Assembly: GCA_019359035.1 (NCBI GenBank)
Contig: JAHHIC010000099.1
Span: 1-53,824 of the forward strand
From: Scytonematopsis contorta HA4267-MV1
Lineage (GTDB): Bacteria > Cyanobacteriota > Cyanobacteriia > Cyanobacteriales > Nostocaceae
Length of the DNA stretch: 53,824 nt
Direction: 5' to 3'
Shown: piece after piece, positions 1 through 8,156 of the stretch
How positions within the stretch are numbered: the stretch's first letter is position 1
Layout of the letters: every line of letters begins with the position of its first letter
Position numbers and translations under genes: made by a program
Notes under the pieces: generated by a model
The model's input: only the letters and a program-made list of their open reading frames with translations
What the model was told of the DNA's origin: nothing
Databases searched by the model: none

Positions 1-46
1 TTTTGTCTTGCTCAGGAGTGAGAAATACCCTTAAACGAGCGCCCAT
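1..46 (-). CDS. Start of an IS630-like transposase helix-turn-helix protein (cut by window edge)
   Basis: Only the first 15 codons are in the window, reading MGARLRVFLTPEQDK leftwards off the edge. The combination of an 'LRV.LTPEE/QD' opening and a short basic N-terminus matches the start of the helix-turn-helix domain of IS630-type transposases common in cyanobacteria. A GAGGTG ribosome-binding site lies about 8 bases upstream of the ATG, which supports a genuine start. Nothing can be said about the catalytic domain or about whether the element is intact. Family assignment rests on 15 residues and is tentative. Confidence 0.45.
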   Translation of the reverse strand, partial: MGARLRVFLTPEQDK

Positions 47-142
47 ATTTCAGTCACCTCGGCAGATACATTCTACGTATTTATTTATCTTTACATAGTT
101 TGGTTTTTTCGCGCCGACTTACTTAAACTTAAAATTAAAACT

Positions 143-1105
143 ATGTCCAGCGATGCAACTACTCAGCCTGAATTATTAAACCACCAAGCAAACAAACAAC
201 AAACCCCCCAGCGCATTCTCCCCACACAGGAATTAAGCATCTTAAACGAAACTTCCAATTCAAAAGGCTTACTTCAACTAGCTGGACATCTAGCGATTAT
301 GGGACTCAGCGGCTACCTCTGGATAACAAACTTTGGCAATTGGTTGGTAGCAATCCCAGCGCTGATAATTTACGGTTTTAGTATCGCAAGTATGTTCGCA
401 CCTTTACACGAATGCGTCCACAAAACCGCTTTCGCAAATCGTCGTTTGAATGATGCTATCGCTTGGCTTTCAGGAGTACTTTCATTTTACAACAGCGCTT
501 TTTTTCGACATTATCACAAATGGCATCACCTCTACACCCGTGTTCCCGACAAAGACCCAGAACTAACTGACCTTACACCCAGCAACTTAGGTGAATACTT
601 ATTAATACTCAGTGGTTTACTCTGGTGGAAAGGAAAAATAAGCGGACATTTTCGCATAGCCTTCGGTCAACTTGACGATTGTCCATTTATCCCAGAAGCA
701 GCAAGACCCGAAGTAATTCGCTCCACTCGCTTACAATTAGCCGTTTATGGAATTGCCATTACTTTTTCGATAGCAGCAGGTCAGCCTTGGTTTTTGATAT
801 ATTGGCTCTTACCTCTAGCAGTTGGTCAGACCATCCTCAGATTTATTCTCCTAGCAGAACACACAGGCTGTAACTTAGATAATAATCTGCTGGCAAATAC
901 ACCCACAACCCTAACACTGTTTCCCGTACAGTTCCTAATGTGGAATATGTCATTTCATGCAGAACACCATTTGTACCCATCTATTCCCTTCCACACTCTC
1001 CCAATTGCTCATGAGAAACTGCGTTCCCATTTTACCCATGTAGATTTTGGCTACGTGAGTGTCAACCGCAAAATTATCGCAAAACTCAATACAGAGGCTA
1101 CCTGA
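143..1105 (+). CDS. Membrane fatty acid desaturase / carotenoid hydroxylase-like di-iron protein
   Basis: A 320-residue integral membrane protein of the fatty acid desaturase superfamily. The three histidine clusters that bind the di-iron centre are visible: HECVH at residues 89-93, HYHKWHH at 123-129 and HAEHH at 272-276, with an extra LAEHTGC element near 238-243. Hydrophobic stretches at about 47-85, 105-120, 150-160, 198-235 and 255-270 fit the usual membrane topology. The family uses O2 and reduced ferredoxin or a similar donor to desaturate or hydroxylate lipids, acyl chains or carotenoids. The exact substrate cannot be read from the sequence; an acyl-lipid desaturase or a carotenoid-modifying enzyme are both possible. 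The gene stands alone: its left neighbour is on the other strand and a 190-bp gap separates it from the next gene. Confidence 0.85.
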   Translation: MSSDATTQPELLNHQANKQQTPQRILPTQELSILNETSNSKGLLQLAGHLAIMGLSGYLWITNFGNWLVAIPALIIYGFSIASMFAPLHECVHKTAFANRRLNDAIAWLSGVLSFYNSAFFRHYHKWHHLYTRVPDKDPELTDLTPSNLGEYLLILSGLLWWKGKISGHFRIAFGQLDDCPFIPEAARPEVIRSTRLQLAVYGIAITFSIAAGQPWFLIYWLLPLAVGQTILRFILLAEHTGCNLDNNLLANTPTTLTLFPVQFLMWNMSFHAEHHLYPSIPFHTLPIAHEKLRSHFTHVDFGYVSVNRKIIAKLNTEAT

Positions 1106-1296
1106 CATCACATCCAGTAATATGACCACAATAAAATATTCTTAAATTCTTTGCGCCTTTGCGTCTCTGCGTGAGTTTTATTATGGATACGTAAGCGGAC
1201 ACGATATATATTCCTCATTCGCACAAAAACTATCGACACAATCACCCATCCCCTCTACCATTTAAATAAAGAAACACAACCCTATACATCAAACCG

Positions 1297-3435
1297 ATGT
1301 CCGCATCGAAAATCAATCACTTCCTAATCGGTATACCCGGTAGCGGCAAATCAACCTTCGCAACCGCGTTAGCCAAATTAACAAACAGTACCATAGTTTC
1401 CACCGACGAAATTCGCGCCACACTATATGGAGACGCAGCAATACAAGGTAACTGGTCAGAAATAGAAAACCAAGCACTTGATTTAATTCAACAAACCATC
1501 GCATCCGGAAAAACAGTTATCTACGACGCGACCAATTTTAAACGTCTTTTCCGGATAGACTTTTTAATGAAATTAGAAAAAAAACTGCAAACAAACACCT
1601 CCAATCCTCCTATCTGGATTGCTTGGTACATCAAAACACCCCTAAAAATCTGTAAACAGTGGAACCAAAAACGCCAGCGTAAAGTTCCCATAGAAATAAT
1701 CGAAAGCATGTCCAAATCTCTGTCAAACTTTCCACCGCTAGTAGCCGAAGGTTTTGCAGCTATCGAAGAAATTGACATCACAAAATTGCAACCCAACACT
1801 AAAGAATTTGCAATACAAATCCAAAAGCGTATCCAAAACTTGCAACGTGGGACTATTAATAGACAAAACCGTACCCAACACCAAGGAATTCAATTCCACC
1901 CCTACAGTAAGTTGCTCGATTTTGACCGTTTAATGCATTTAATTTCCTTAATCATCCAATACCCAGGTATCGGTAACCTGCAAGCAACTAACCCCAACTT
2001 ACTAGAAAAAATATTAAATAAAAAAACCACAAATAACAAAAATAACTTTACCAGTCCCATCCAAGAAATAACTGCGATAATAGCAAAATTACGTGGTTCC
2101 ATATATGCTAGCGAAGAAGCAATTAGCAAAGATTTACAATGGTTAGAAAATAATAACATTACTGCCGGGTCATCTCAATTACCAATTCCCAATTCCCAAT
2201 TACCAATTACCAATTACCAATTCCCAATTCCCCATTCCCAATTCTCGACCCACCCTTATTCAGATATCGAACCATTTCAGCGATTAATTGGAACAATTCG
2301 CTTTATTCTTAATCACCCATTTTTACCGAACATTGCAGAGGGAACATTACCAACCCTCGCACAAGCACTGCAACAAGCAGGAGTTATCCAAGGTAATGCT
2401 ATAGATAAACTCCGCAAAGATATAGAAAAAGTCCTCAAACCCTATAAAATATTGCCCGACTTCCCTATGCGAAATGGTTACTTTGCAGGAACAGGAATAC
2501 TTTCTCAACAAGAATTAATCAAAGTTTTTGAGATACTGCAATCCCAAGCACAAAGTTTAGACGACCCTTTAGCCTTGGAAATATACGATAAATTCAAACA
2601 GCGGATGTTGCAAACCAAGCTCATCGAGGCAGACAAAGAAGTTTATCCAGTGCGTTCAATAGCCAACCGCTCAATAATTGACCCGCGCTATTTACATAAT
2701 ACAGCCTTAGCCAACCATCTCTCAAAATTAGAAGAAGCAATTGCTAGTGGAACACTGTTAGAATTAAACAAATTTTCGAGTAGTGCAGGGTACGAAGATG
2801 ACCCCAAAAGTTTCTTCCTCGCATACCCTTTGCAAATTATTTTTTCTAACTTAGCCTGGTATTTGGGATTTGAATGCATCTCTGGAGAAGAACCAGGATT
2901 ACTACGATTTGAACGTTTAGATAGATTATTTCTGGGTCAACCCCAAAATAAAAATCGCTCCCGTGCAGAACAAGAAAAATCATTGCGACGCTTGCAAGAA
3001 CTATTAAAAGGAAGTGCAGGATTATTCCTCGGTAACAGTGTCAGGGAACAACGTAAGTTTTTAAGTCCAGATGAAAAAATAAGTTTGCAAGCTTGCATTA
3101 CTATAGAACTTTGGTTCACTAACGATATCTACAAATTCATTACCGAAGGAACCAAGCGATTTGCTCAAATAAAAATGTCTCCCCCTGTTGTTAGCATAAA
3201 TTCTGGCACACAAGTAAATCTTCCCAAATCTATATTTTCATTGAAAAAAACCAAAGATAAACAATTTCCTAATCGCTTTCAAGCAATTTTACCCAAATGG
3301 TCGCTAGATGATTTCGATTTGTGGAGATGGATTGTTGGTTTTGGTTCTGGAGTGAAAGTAATTGAACCACCGGAGTTGGTGGATAAGGTGAAAAAGATTG
3401 GTAGCAGTATTGTTGAGGTATACCAAGAGACCTAA
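1297..3435 (+). CDS. P-loop kinase (polynucleotide kinase-like) fused to a WYL domain
   Basis: A 712-residue two-part protein. Residues 1-190 are a P-loop NTPase of the polynucleotide kinase/zeta-toxin-like group: Walker A GIPGSGKST at 12-20, a STDEIRATLYGD segment after strand 2, and VIYDATNF near 74-81. Residues about 325-712 carry a WYL-type module: AYPLQIIFSNLAWYLGFEC near 508-526 followed by LLRFERLDRLFL, and the C-terminal extension near 680-705. WYL domains usually sense nucleic acids or nucleotides in regulators, so a nucleic-acid-responsive kinase is a reasonable guess but unproven. The linker (residues about 294-317) is encoded by an in-frame heptamer repeat array. The TAA stop lies inside a CCCCCC-type repeat that starts at about 3427, so the last two residues are repeat-derived. 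Confidence 0.8.
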   Translation: MSASKINHFLIGIPGSGKSTFATALAKLTNSTIVSTDEIRATLYGDAAIQGNWSEIENQALDLIQQTIASGKTVIYDATNFKRLFRIDFLMKLEKKLQTNTSNPPIWIAWYIKTPLKICKQWNQKRQRKVPIEIIESMSKSLSNFPPLVAEGFAAIEEIDITKLQPNTKEFAIQIQKRIQNLQRGTINRQNRTQHQGIQFHPYSKLLDFDRLMHLISLIIQYPGIGNLQATNPNLLEKILNKKTTNNKNNFTSPIQEITAIIAKLRGSIYASEEAISKDLQWLENNNITAGSSQLPIPNSQLPITNYQFPIPHSQFSTHPYSDIEPFQRLIGTIRFILNHPFLPNIAEGTLPTLAQALQQAGVIQGNAIDKLRKDIEKVLKPYKILPDFPMRNGYFAGTGILSQQELIKVFEILQSQAQSLDDPLALEIYDKFKQRMLQTKLIEADKEVYPVRSIANRSIIDPRYLHNTALANHLSKLEEAIASGTLLELNKFSSSAGYEDDPKSFFLAYPLQIIFSNLAWYLGFECISGEEPGLLRFERLDRLFLGQPQNKNRSRAEQEKSLRRLQELLKGSAGLFLGNSVREQRKFLSPDEKISLQACITIELWFTNDIYKFITEGTKRFAQIKMSPPVVSINSGTQVNLPKSIFSLKKTKDKQFPNRFQAILPKWSLDDFDLWRWIVGFGSGVKVIEPPELVDKVKKIGSSIVEVYQET
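2176..2246 (+). repeat. STRR-like heptamer array inside a coding region
   Basis: About ten copies of a 7-bp unit of the type CCAATTN (variants CCCAATT, ACCAATT, CCCCATT) lie in frame within the kinase-WYL gene. Because 7 and 3 share no factor, the array encodes a 7-residue periodic peptide: QLPIPNS, QLPITNY, QFPIPHS, QFS. The same heptamer class occurs between genes at 32.8, 33.2, 33.4 and 25.6 kb in this window, so this is a dispersed repeat that has entered a protein linker. Confidence 0.9.
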
Positions 3436-3609
3436 CCCCCCTACCCCCCTTCCCTGCAAGGGAAGGGGGGAATAAAAGAGAATAAAAGAAAATAAAAGAA
3501 AATAAAAGAAAATAAAAAAATTAACATAACATCCTTGATTTTTCACTTGAATAATCGTAGCCCCCCCTTCCCTCGTAGGGAAGGGGGGGTTGGGGGGGTT
3601 AGGTCTCTA
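3427..3609. repeat. Two-hairpin repeat element filling the gap between convergent genes
   Basis: The element starts with GAGACCTAACCCCCC and ends with GGGGGGGTTAGGTCTC, so its ends are inverted repeats. Each end holds a hairpin with a CCCCCCTTCCCT-type stem (3450-3475 and 3563-3589). Between them is a roughly 10-bp A-rich tandem repeat (AATAAAAGAA, about five copies, 3472-3522). It spans the whole gap between the converging kinase-WYL and protease genes and supplies the stop codon of the former (3433-3435). Its hairpins could act as bidirectional terminators. Related copies are at about 8085-8118 and 53449-53525. Confidence 0.8.
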
Positions 3610-3610
3610 T

Positions 3611-4750
3611 TTACGCAGGGTTAGCTTCCACCGTTGCGCGTTTTTGAATTAAATCGATAATCGCTGTCTTTTCCAAAATTCCTACCAGCACACCATTATC
3701 GCGAATCACAGCCAGAGCAGACAATTTTTGTTGTTCTAGTAACTGCACCGCATCCAACAATGGTTTATCAGATTGAACAGTAGTAGACATCTCAATTGGT
3801 CGCATCACTTCAGTAACCTTGATATCCGGCCAACTAGTAGTAGGGACAGTTCGCAAATTCTCAACCGATATAGCTCCCACTAATTGCCCATTATCATCCG
3901 TAACTAAAAATCTACTCCAGTTTTGCCCGCTCAAAATTTGCTCATCAGCAAACTCTCTCAGACTCATGTTAACAGGCACAACCGGACTATCAGGAGTAAC
4001 AGCGTCTGCAACAGTCAAACCCGTCAATTTTTCTTGTACTCTCGCAAATTGAGCCGCATTACCAGCATTTTGCAATAAAAAGAAACCGATTAATAAATTC
4101 CAGAAGTTCTCAAAACTACCAAACAATACTAGCGGCAATAACCCAGAACTAATCGCTACCCAACCAAAGATTTGTCCAACTCGGCTAGCAAAAACGACAC
4201 CTTTATAAGGATTATTAGTAACTTTCCAAACAATAGCCTTTAGTATATTTCCGCCATCCAAAGGTAAGCCAGGAATTAAATTAAATAATGCTAAAGCCAA
4301 ATTAACAGAAGCCAATACACCCAAAATAGCTCCAAAAGGACCGGATGCGGCAGTACCAAAACCAATAGCTGTAAAAGTACCAAATAAAATTAAGCTAACT
4401 AAAGGTCCAGCAATTGCTACCCAAAAAGCAGCAGAGGGAGTTTTCGGTTCTTTGTCTAAACTCGCTAACCCACCAAATATAAATAGTGTAATTGATTTAA
4501 CATCTATACCCTGACGAATAGCAACGAAGCTATGTCCTAGTTCATGAGCAACAACAGAGCTAAATAACAGCACTGCCGTCATCAATCCCAAGACCACAGC
4601 CAATCCTCCTCCTAACTGAGGAAATTGTGCTGCCAGTCCGCTACTATAACTCCAAGTGACTAAACCCAGAACTAAAAACCAAGACGGGTTTATATAAAAA
4701 GGAATCCCAAAGAGTTTACCAGCGCTAATTGTGCCGTTCATGGCTTCCAC
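3611..4750 (-). CDS. Site-2 protease (M50) family metalloprotease with paired CBS domains
   Basis: A 379-residue membrane metalloprotease. The zinc-binding motif HELGHS is at 69-74 and the third ligand lies in NLIPGLPLDGG at 157-167 (D165). Five or six hydrophobic helices occupy residues about 14-215. Residues about 248-370 form a CBS pair, which in this Rip3/SpoIVFB-like group binds adenine nucleotides and may gate proteolysis. Members cut transmembrane segments, often anti-sigma factors, inside the membrane; the substrate here is unknown. It is transcribed alone, converging on the kinase-WYL gene. The ATG at 4750 was kept although an ATG three codons further in (4741) would also work. Confidence 0.9.
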   Translation of the reverse strand: MEAMNGTISAGKLFGIPFYINPSWFLVLGLVTWSYSSGLAAQFPQLGGGLAVVLGLMTAVLLFSSVVAHELGHSFVAIRQGIDVKSITLFIFGGLASLDKEPKTPSAAFWVAIAGPLVSLILFGTFTAIGFGTAASGPFGAILGVLASVNLALALFNLIPGLPLDGGNILKAIVWKVTNNPYKGVVFASRVGQIFGWVAISSGLLPLVLFGSFENFWNLLIGFFLLQNAGNAAQFARVQEKLTGLTVADAVTPDSPVVPVNMSLREFADEQILSGQNWSRFLVTDDNGQLVGAISVENLRTVPTTSWPDIKVTEVMRPIEMSTTVQSDKPLLDAVQLLEQQKLSALAVIRDNGVLVGILEKTAIIDLIQKRATVEANPA

Positions 4751-5293
4751 CTCTAATTTTTGGATTGAGAGGTTTTCCTTCCCCTCTTGATACTGCTAGT
4801 GTAACGAATCATTAAGGAATTTTAATCTTTATAAAGGTAGTGCTGTCCGTCCGTTAGGGTGTGGTTATTCCCAAAATATAGTGATTAAACAAATCCAATA
4901 TCTACATCTTATTGGGGATGCAAGATTGTTAAATTTTCTCTTGCGGAATATTTTATAAGCCTAGAAGCTATTGAAAGCCACGATATTGTGGCAAAATTTA
5001 TTGATAAATAATAGAGTCTCGTATAACATCCCTAAGGGAAAAATTCCTAATATGGATATTTATTATTTTTGTAATTCAAAATACTAATATATTTCTTGCA
5101 TCCAAGTTAAAATCTGCCCTAGAGATGACGAAAACAACCTTCACCAATAAATAACTACTTTGTTATTGAAATAACATTTCAAGGCTACAAAAGCATAAAA
5201 TAGTACCGATAATCTGTAGCTTGAAACTGTTATTAATTAAACACTGTAGTTTATTCCTTCCAGGAAAAAGAAACTCAGAAAAATAATAAAAAT
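4751..5293. other. Gene-free gap between protease and aquaporin starts
   Basis: About 540 AT-rich bases between divergent start codons, so it should hold the promoters of both neighbours. An unrecognised open stretch ends at 5011 (peptide ending LEAIESHDIVAKFIDK) without a proper start codon; it may be a decayed gene end. No RNA gene or long repeat was seen. Confidence 0.4.
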
Positions 5294-6040
5294 ATGCTAC
5301 TTGCAAAACGTTGCGTTGCCGAGTTCATAGGAACTTTTTGGCTAGTTTTTGGTGGTTGTGGAAGTGCGGTATTAGCGGCTAGTTTCACAGTAGAAGGTGC
5401 AAAATTAGATGAAAATACAGCATTTCCTTTAGGCATTGGCTTGTTGGGTGTTTCGCTCGCATTTGGTTTAACAGTCATGACTATGGCTTATGCTATCGGT
5501 CATATTTCTGGGTGCCATTTGAACCCAGCAGTATCTTTAGGTCTTTGGGCTGCTAAACGCTTTCCTGCTTCCGAACTGCCTGGATACATTGTTTCTCAAG
5601 TATTAGGAGCTATCGCAGGTGCTGCAGTTCTGGCAATAATTGCGACCGGAAAGCCAGAGTTTGACCTTGTAGCTAGTGGGTTTGCTTGCAACGGTTTTGG
5701 GGAACACTCTCCAGGTGGTTACTCGCTATTAGCTTGTTTCATAGCTGAAGTGGTGTTAAGTTTCATATTTTTAATGATTATCCTAGGTGCAACAGACTGT
5801 CGTGCTCCCCAAGGTTTTGCTCCAGTTGCTATTGGTTTGGGACTGACACTGATTCATTTAATTAGCATTCCTGTTACAAACACATCTGTTAATCCTGCTC
5901 GTAGCTTAGGACCAGCCGTATTTGTTGGTGGTTGGGCTGCACAGCAATTGTGGTTGTTTTGGCTTGCACCAATTCTTGGAGCGATACTTGCAGGATTTGT
6001 CTACTCTTTGTTTCTAGAAACATCTCAAAGAGATTTATAA
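5294..6040 (+). CDS. aqpZ: Aquaporin Z water channel
   Basis: A 248-residue MIP-family channel with six membrane helices and the two pore half-helices. The two NPA boxes are at 77-79 and 200-202. The stretch [19 protein letters not shown] (187-205) has the filter histidine (H188) and arginine (R203) typical of AqpZ-type water channels rather than glycerol facilitators. F57 occupies the position of the usual filter phenylalanine. It moves water passively across the plasma membrane, with a role in osmotic balance. Length and motifs fit an intact gene. AGGAAAAAG upstream of the ATG is a weak ribosome-binding site. The gene is monocistronic. Confidence 0.95.
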   Translation: MLLAKRCVAEFIGTFWLVFGGCGSAVLAASFTVEGAKLDENTAFPLGIGLLGVSLAFGLTVMTMAYAIGHISGCHLNPAVSLGLWAAKRFPASELPGYIVSQVLGAIAGAAVLAIIATGKPEFDLVASGFACNGFGEHSPGGYSLLACFIAEVVLSFIFLMIILGATDCRAPQGFAPVAIGLGLTLIHLISIPVTNTSVNPARSLGPAVFVGGWAAQQLWLFWLAPILGAILAGFVYSLFLETSQRDL

Positions 6041-6079
6041 TTAATATTGCTCCGGTTATATCTGAATAATTAAACGCAC

Positions 6080-6196
6080 ATGACTAAAACTTCAGGTAAA
6101 TTATCAGGCGAAGTTAACTTACCCAAAGCTTTTTTAATAGCAATTTCCCAAACAGATGAAGCAATCAACCATAAACGCCTTGCTTACAGCCTATAA
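6080..6196 (+). CDS. Possible 38-residue ORF, unrecognised
   Basis: An ATG-started ORF beginning MTKTSGKLSGEVNLPKAF. It has a plausible amino-acid composition but no recognisable domain and no convincing ribosome-binding site. It could be a small protein or the remnant of a longer gene. Kept only as a weak candidate. Confidence 0.15.
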   Translation: MTKTSGKLSGEVNLPKAFLIAISQTDEAINHKRLAYSL

Positions 6197-6264
6197 CTCA
6201 TAGCTCCTAACTTGCACATTCAAAAAATCCATATATAGTAAGGTTCCCCAAAAATGTGCTAGTT

Positions 6265-6495
6265 CCATATTTTACGGTTGCGGCAAACGCGACCGTCGGA
6301 GGCTGATATCTTGCACCTCCCGTATAAACCCAGATAAGGTAAAATTAGGTTAAATAAAGATACATAGTCTTTATCGCTTTTTATGGCTATATCAAGGGCT
6401 GTGGCTTTAATACTGAGTGGCTAAATTCCATCAAATTTTCTTGGTGCAAGATGTAAGCCTCCAACAGTCGCGTTTGCCGCAACCGTACAATATGG
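6265..6495. mobile_element. Foldback/MITE-like element with 53-bp inverted ends
   Basis: Left arm 6265-6317 and right arm 6443-6495 are inverted copies matching at 48 of 53 positions by direct comparison. Both contain the core GGTTGCGGCAAACGCGA. The 125-bp centre has no coding capacity. The layout fits a non-autonomous foldback element or a long regulatory hairpin; no target-site duplication is obvious. Confidence 0.7.
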
Positions 6496-6581
6496 GAGAA
6501 ACACAATTTTCTGTAACCCTCGCTATACATGGATTATAAAATGTGTTTCTTAGGAGATAGCAAAAGATAGTTATCGCACTT

Positions 6582-6785
6582 CTAATGTTGATTAATAATT
6601 TTGAATTCTTCGCGAGATAGGGACAGTACCAAATTTTCTGATTCGATACGTATCAGCCAACGTTCACTGGGCTTCCCTAATGAAACCTCCTCTTTTTCGT
6701 GAACAACACCAATTTTCCCAGCTACATATTCTGGACGCAGCACTAGGACTTTATCTCCGGGTTGGGGTAATTGTGATGTGTACAA
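6582..6785 (-). CDS. Small SH3/KOW-like protein, 67 residues
   Basis: A conserved-looking small protein containing LPQPGDKVLVLRPEYVAGKI followed by GVVHEKEEVSLGK. The 'GDKV.V.....G..G.V' arrangement resembles a KOW/SH3-like beta-barrel, as in small cyanobacterial proteins of unknown function. The only available start is TTG at 6785, because an in-frame stop lies four codons upstream. It is transcribed toward the foldback element. Function unknown. Confidence 0.6.
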   Translation of the reverse strand: MYTSQLPQPGDKVLVLRPEYVAGKIGVVHEKEEVSLGKPSERWLIRIESENLVLSLSREEFKIINQH

Positions 6786-6877
6786 TTTTACTACCTAACA
6801 TATTCTTAACTATTGTATAACCACATCTTAACCAAAAATGCACATTTTCTTACTGTTTTTCACGCCCCACCTTTTAC

Positions 6878-7031
6878 AGATGCGATGAATCGCGTATCTA
6901 CCCACCACACACGTTGTAAAGACGCGATGAATCGCGTCTCTACCCACCACACACGTTGTAAAGACGCGATGAATCGCGTCTCTACCCACCACACACGTTG
7001 TAAAGACGCGATGAATCGCGTCTCTACCCAC
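6878..7031. repeat. 42-bp tandem repeat, 3.7 copies, each with a GACGCGAT/ATCGCGTC stem
   Basis: Units start at 6878, 6920, 6962 and 7004 (the last partial). Units 2 and 3 are identical. Each has the dyad GACGCGAT-GA-ATCGCGTC followed by a spacer CTACCCACCACACACGTTG. The dyad is a variant of the palindrome found at 12322 and six times at 44.5-45.1 kb. Both strands happen to be open across it, but the 14-residue repeated peptides are artefacts. It lies upstream of the Rieske gene. Confidence 0.9.
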
Positions 7032-7128
7032 TCCTGAAAACCAGAATCTACAAAAAATCGGAAGAACTTAGAAGACAGAAGTTTGTCAAGAACCCATACT
7101 AGTAAGAAACATCTAATTAAAAACTACT

Positions 7129-8142
7129 ATGGTCTGGAATTTACCTGGTGTACCTTGGTTAATTGCCCACAAATCAATGCTACAAGTAAACAAACCCAAA
7201 ATGTTTACGATTTGTGGTAAAGATTATGTACTTTGGAAAAATGAAAGAGGTGAGGTTTCTGCTTTAGAAAACATTTGTCCTCATATGGGTGCAAAACTTT
7301 CTGATGGTTGGATATGTCCAAATACAAATACAATTGCTTGTCCTTTTCATGCGTTAGAGTTTGATAATGAAGGTAGAGCAATATTACCTAATGATAAAAT
7401 ATCCAAACCTTTAGCTAAACCTCTAGAGCTATTTTTTCAAGGAGATTTTATTTGGACTTACGCGAATGAAACACCAAAATTACCCATTCCAGATGTACTA
7501 GAAAAATTATCTAGCCAATATCGATATATAGGTAGCACAAAAGAAGTTACTATCAAAGCTCCTTTTCTCGATGTTTTGGAAATTAACCATGATTTAAATC
7601 ACGCTAAGGGAACTCATCGAGAAGTTTTTAGAATTAACTCTACTAAAGTTGATGATTTTCAAGATAATGGTTATTATTCTATATCAAAAATAAGGCACTT
7701 CCGGGCAGAAAACACTCTTAAAGAATATTTGAAAAATCCTTCTTTGCTATTTACTCCTAAGGTCTTGGGGTTAGTTTTGGAAAATTACTTTCCATCTCTG
7801 GTAGTTGTCTATACTGATACTCCTGTGGGGAAAGCAATACAGGTATTTATTATTTATCCAGAAACGGAGACAACTACTCGTACCTTTATTCCTATTTTTG
7901 CAGAAAAATCTTTTGGGATTTTGAATCCACTTTTGGAAAAATCTACAATCAAATCCACCGAGGAAATTATTCATCAAGATGGGGGAATGTTAGAAACTCT
8001 TTATCCTAGATTTGAACCAAAAATTAGACTAGAAAACGAAGAACCTGTACATTGGGTGCGTAAGCACTATTATAGCTGGAATGACCTAACCCCCCTTCCC
8101 TGCAAGGGAAGGGGGGAGAATTCAGAGTTATTAATTATTTAA
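7129..8142 (+). CDS. Rieske-type ring-hydroxylating oxygenase, alpha-subunit-like
   Basis: A 337-residue Rieske non-haem iron oxygenase. The [2Fe-2S] ligands are C50-P-H52 and C71-P-F-H74. The mononuclear iron motif D155-x2-H158-x4-H163 is present in NHDLNHAKGTH. Such enzymes insert oxygen into aromatic, steroid or isoprenoid substrates using electrons from a separate reductase, which is not encoded nearby. The gene is followed after 14 bases by a family-1 glycosyltransferase, so hydroxylation followed by glycosylation of one hydrophobic compound is a plausible joint task. The last 18 or so residues (from about 8085) are encoded by a CCCCCCTTCCCTG-type hairpin repeat and its flank, so the native C-terminus has been replaced. 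Confidence 0.85.
   Translation: MVWNLPGVPWLIAHKSMLQVNKPKMFTICGKDYVLWKNERGEVSALENICPHMGAKLSDGWICPNTNTIACPFHALEFDNEGRAILPNDKISKPLAKPLELFFQGDFIWTYANETPKLPIPDVLEKLSSQYRYIGSTKEVTIKAPFLDVLEINHDLNHAKGTHREVFRINSTKVDDFQDNGYYSISKIRHFRAENTLKEYLKNPSLLFTPKVLGLVLENYFPSLVVVYTDTPVGKAIQVFIIYPETETTTRTFIPIFAEKSFGILNPLLEKSTIKSTEEIIHQDGGMLETLYPRFEPKIRLENEEPVHWVRKHYYSWNDLTPLPCKGRGENSELLII
8085..8118. repeat. GACCTAACCCCCC hairpin repeat in the 3' end of the Rieske gene
   Basis: The stem CCCCCCTTCCCT pairs with AGGGAAGGGGGG around a short GCA loop. It matches the left half of the element at 3427-3609. It is translated as part of the oxygenase C-terminus (DLTPLPCKGRGE). Confidence 0.8.
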
Positions 8143-8156
8143 TTTAAGGTTAAACT

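Noticed and set aside
4926-5011. Short open stretch ending LEAIESHDIVAKFIDK
   Set aside because: No ATG/GTG/TTG start in a suitable place and no recognisable family; possibly a decayed gene end, but not supportable as a gene.
6813-7037. Open reading frames on both strands encoding 14-residue repeats
   Set aside because: They arise because the 42-bp unit is a multiple of three with no stops; the DNA is a non-coding tandem repeat with inverted stems.
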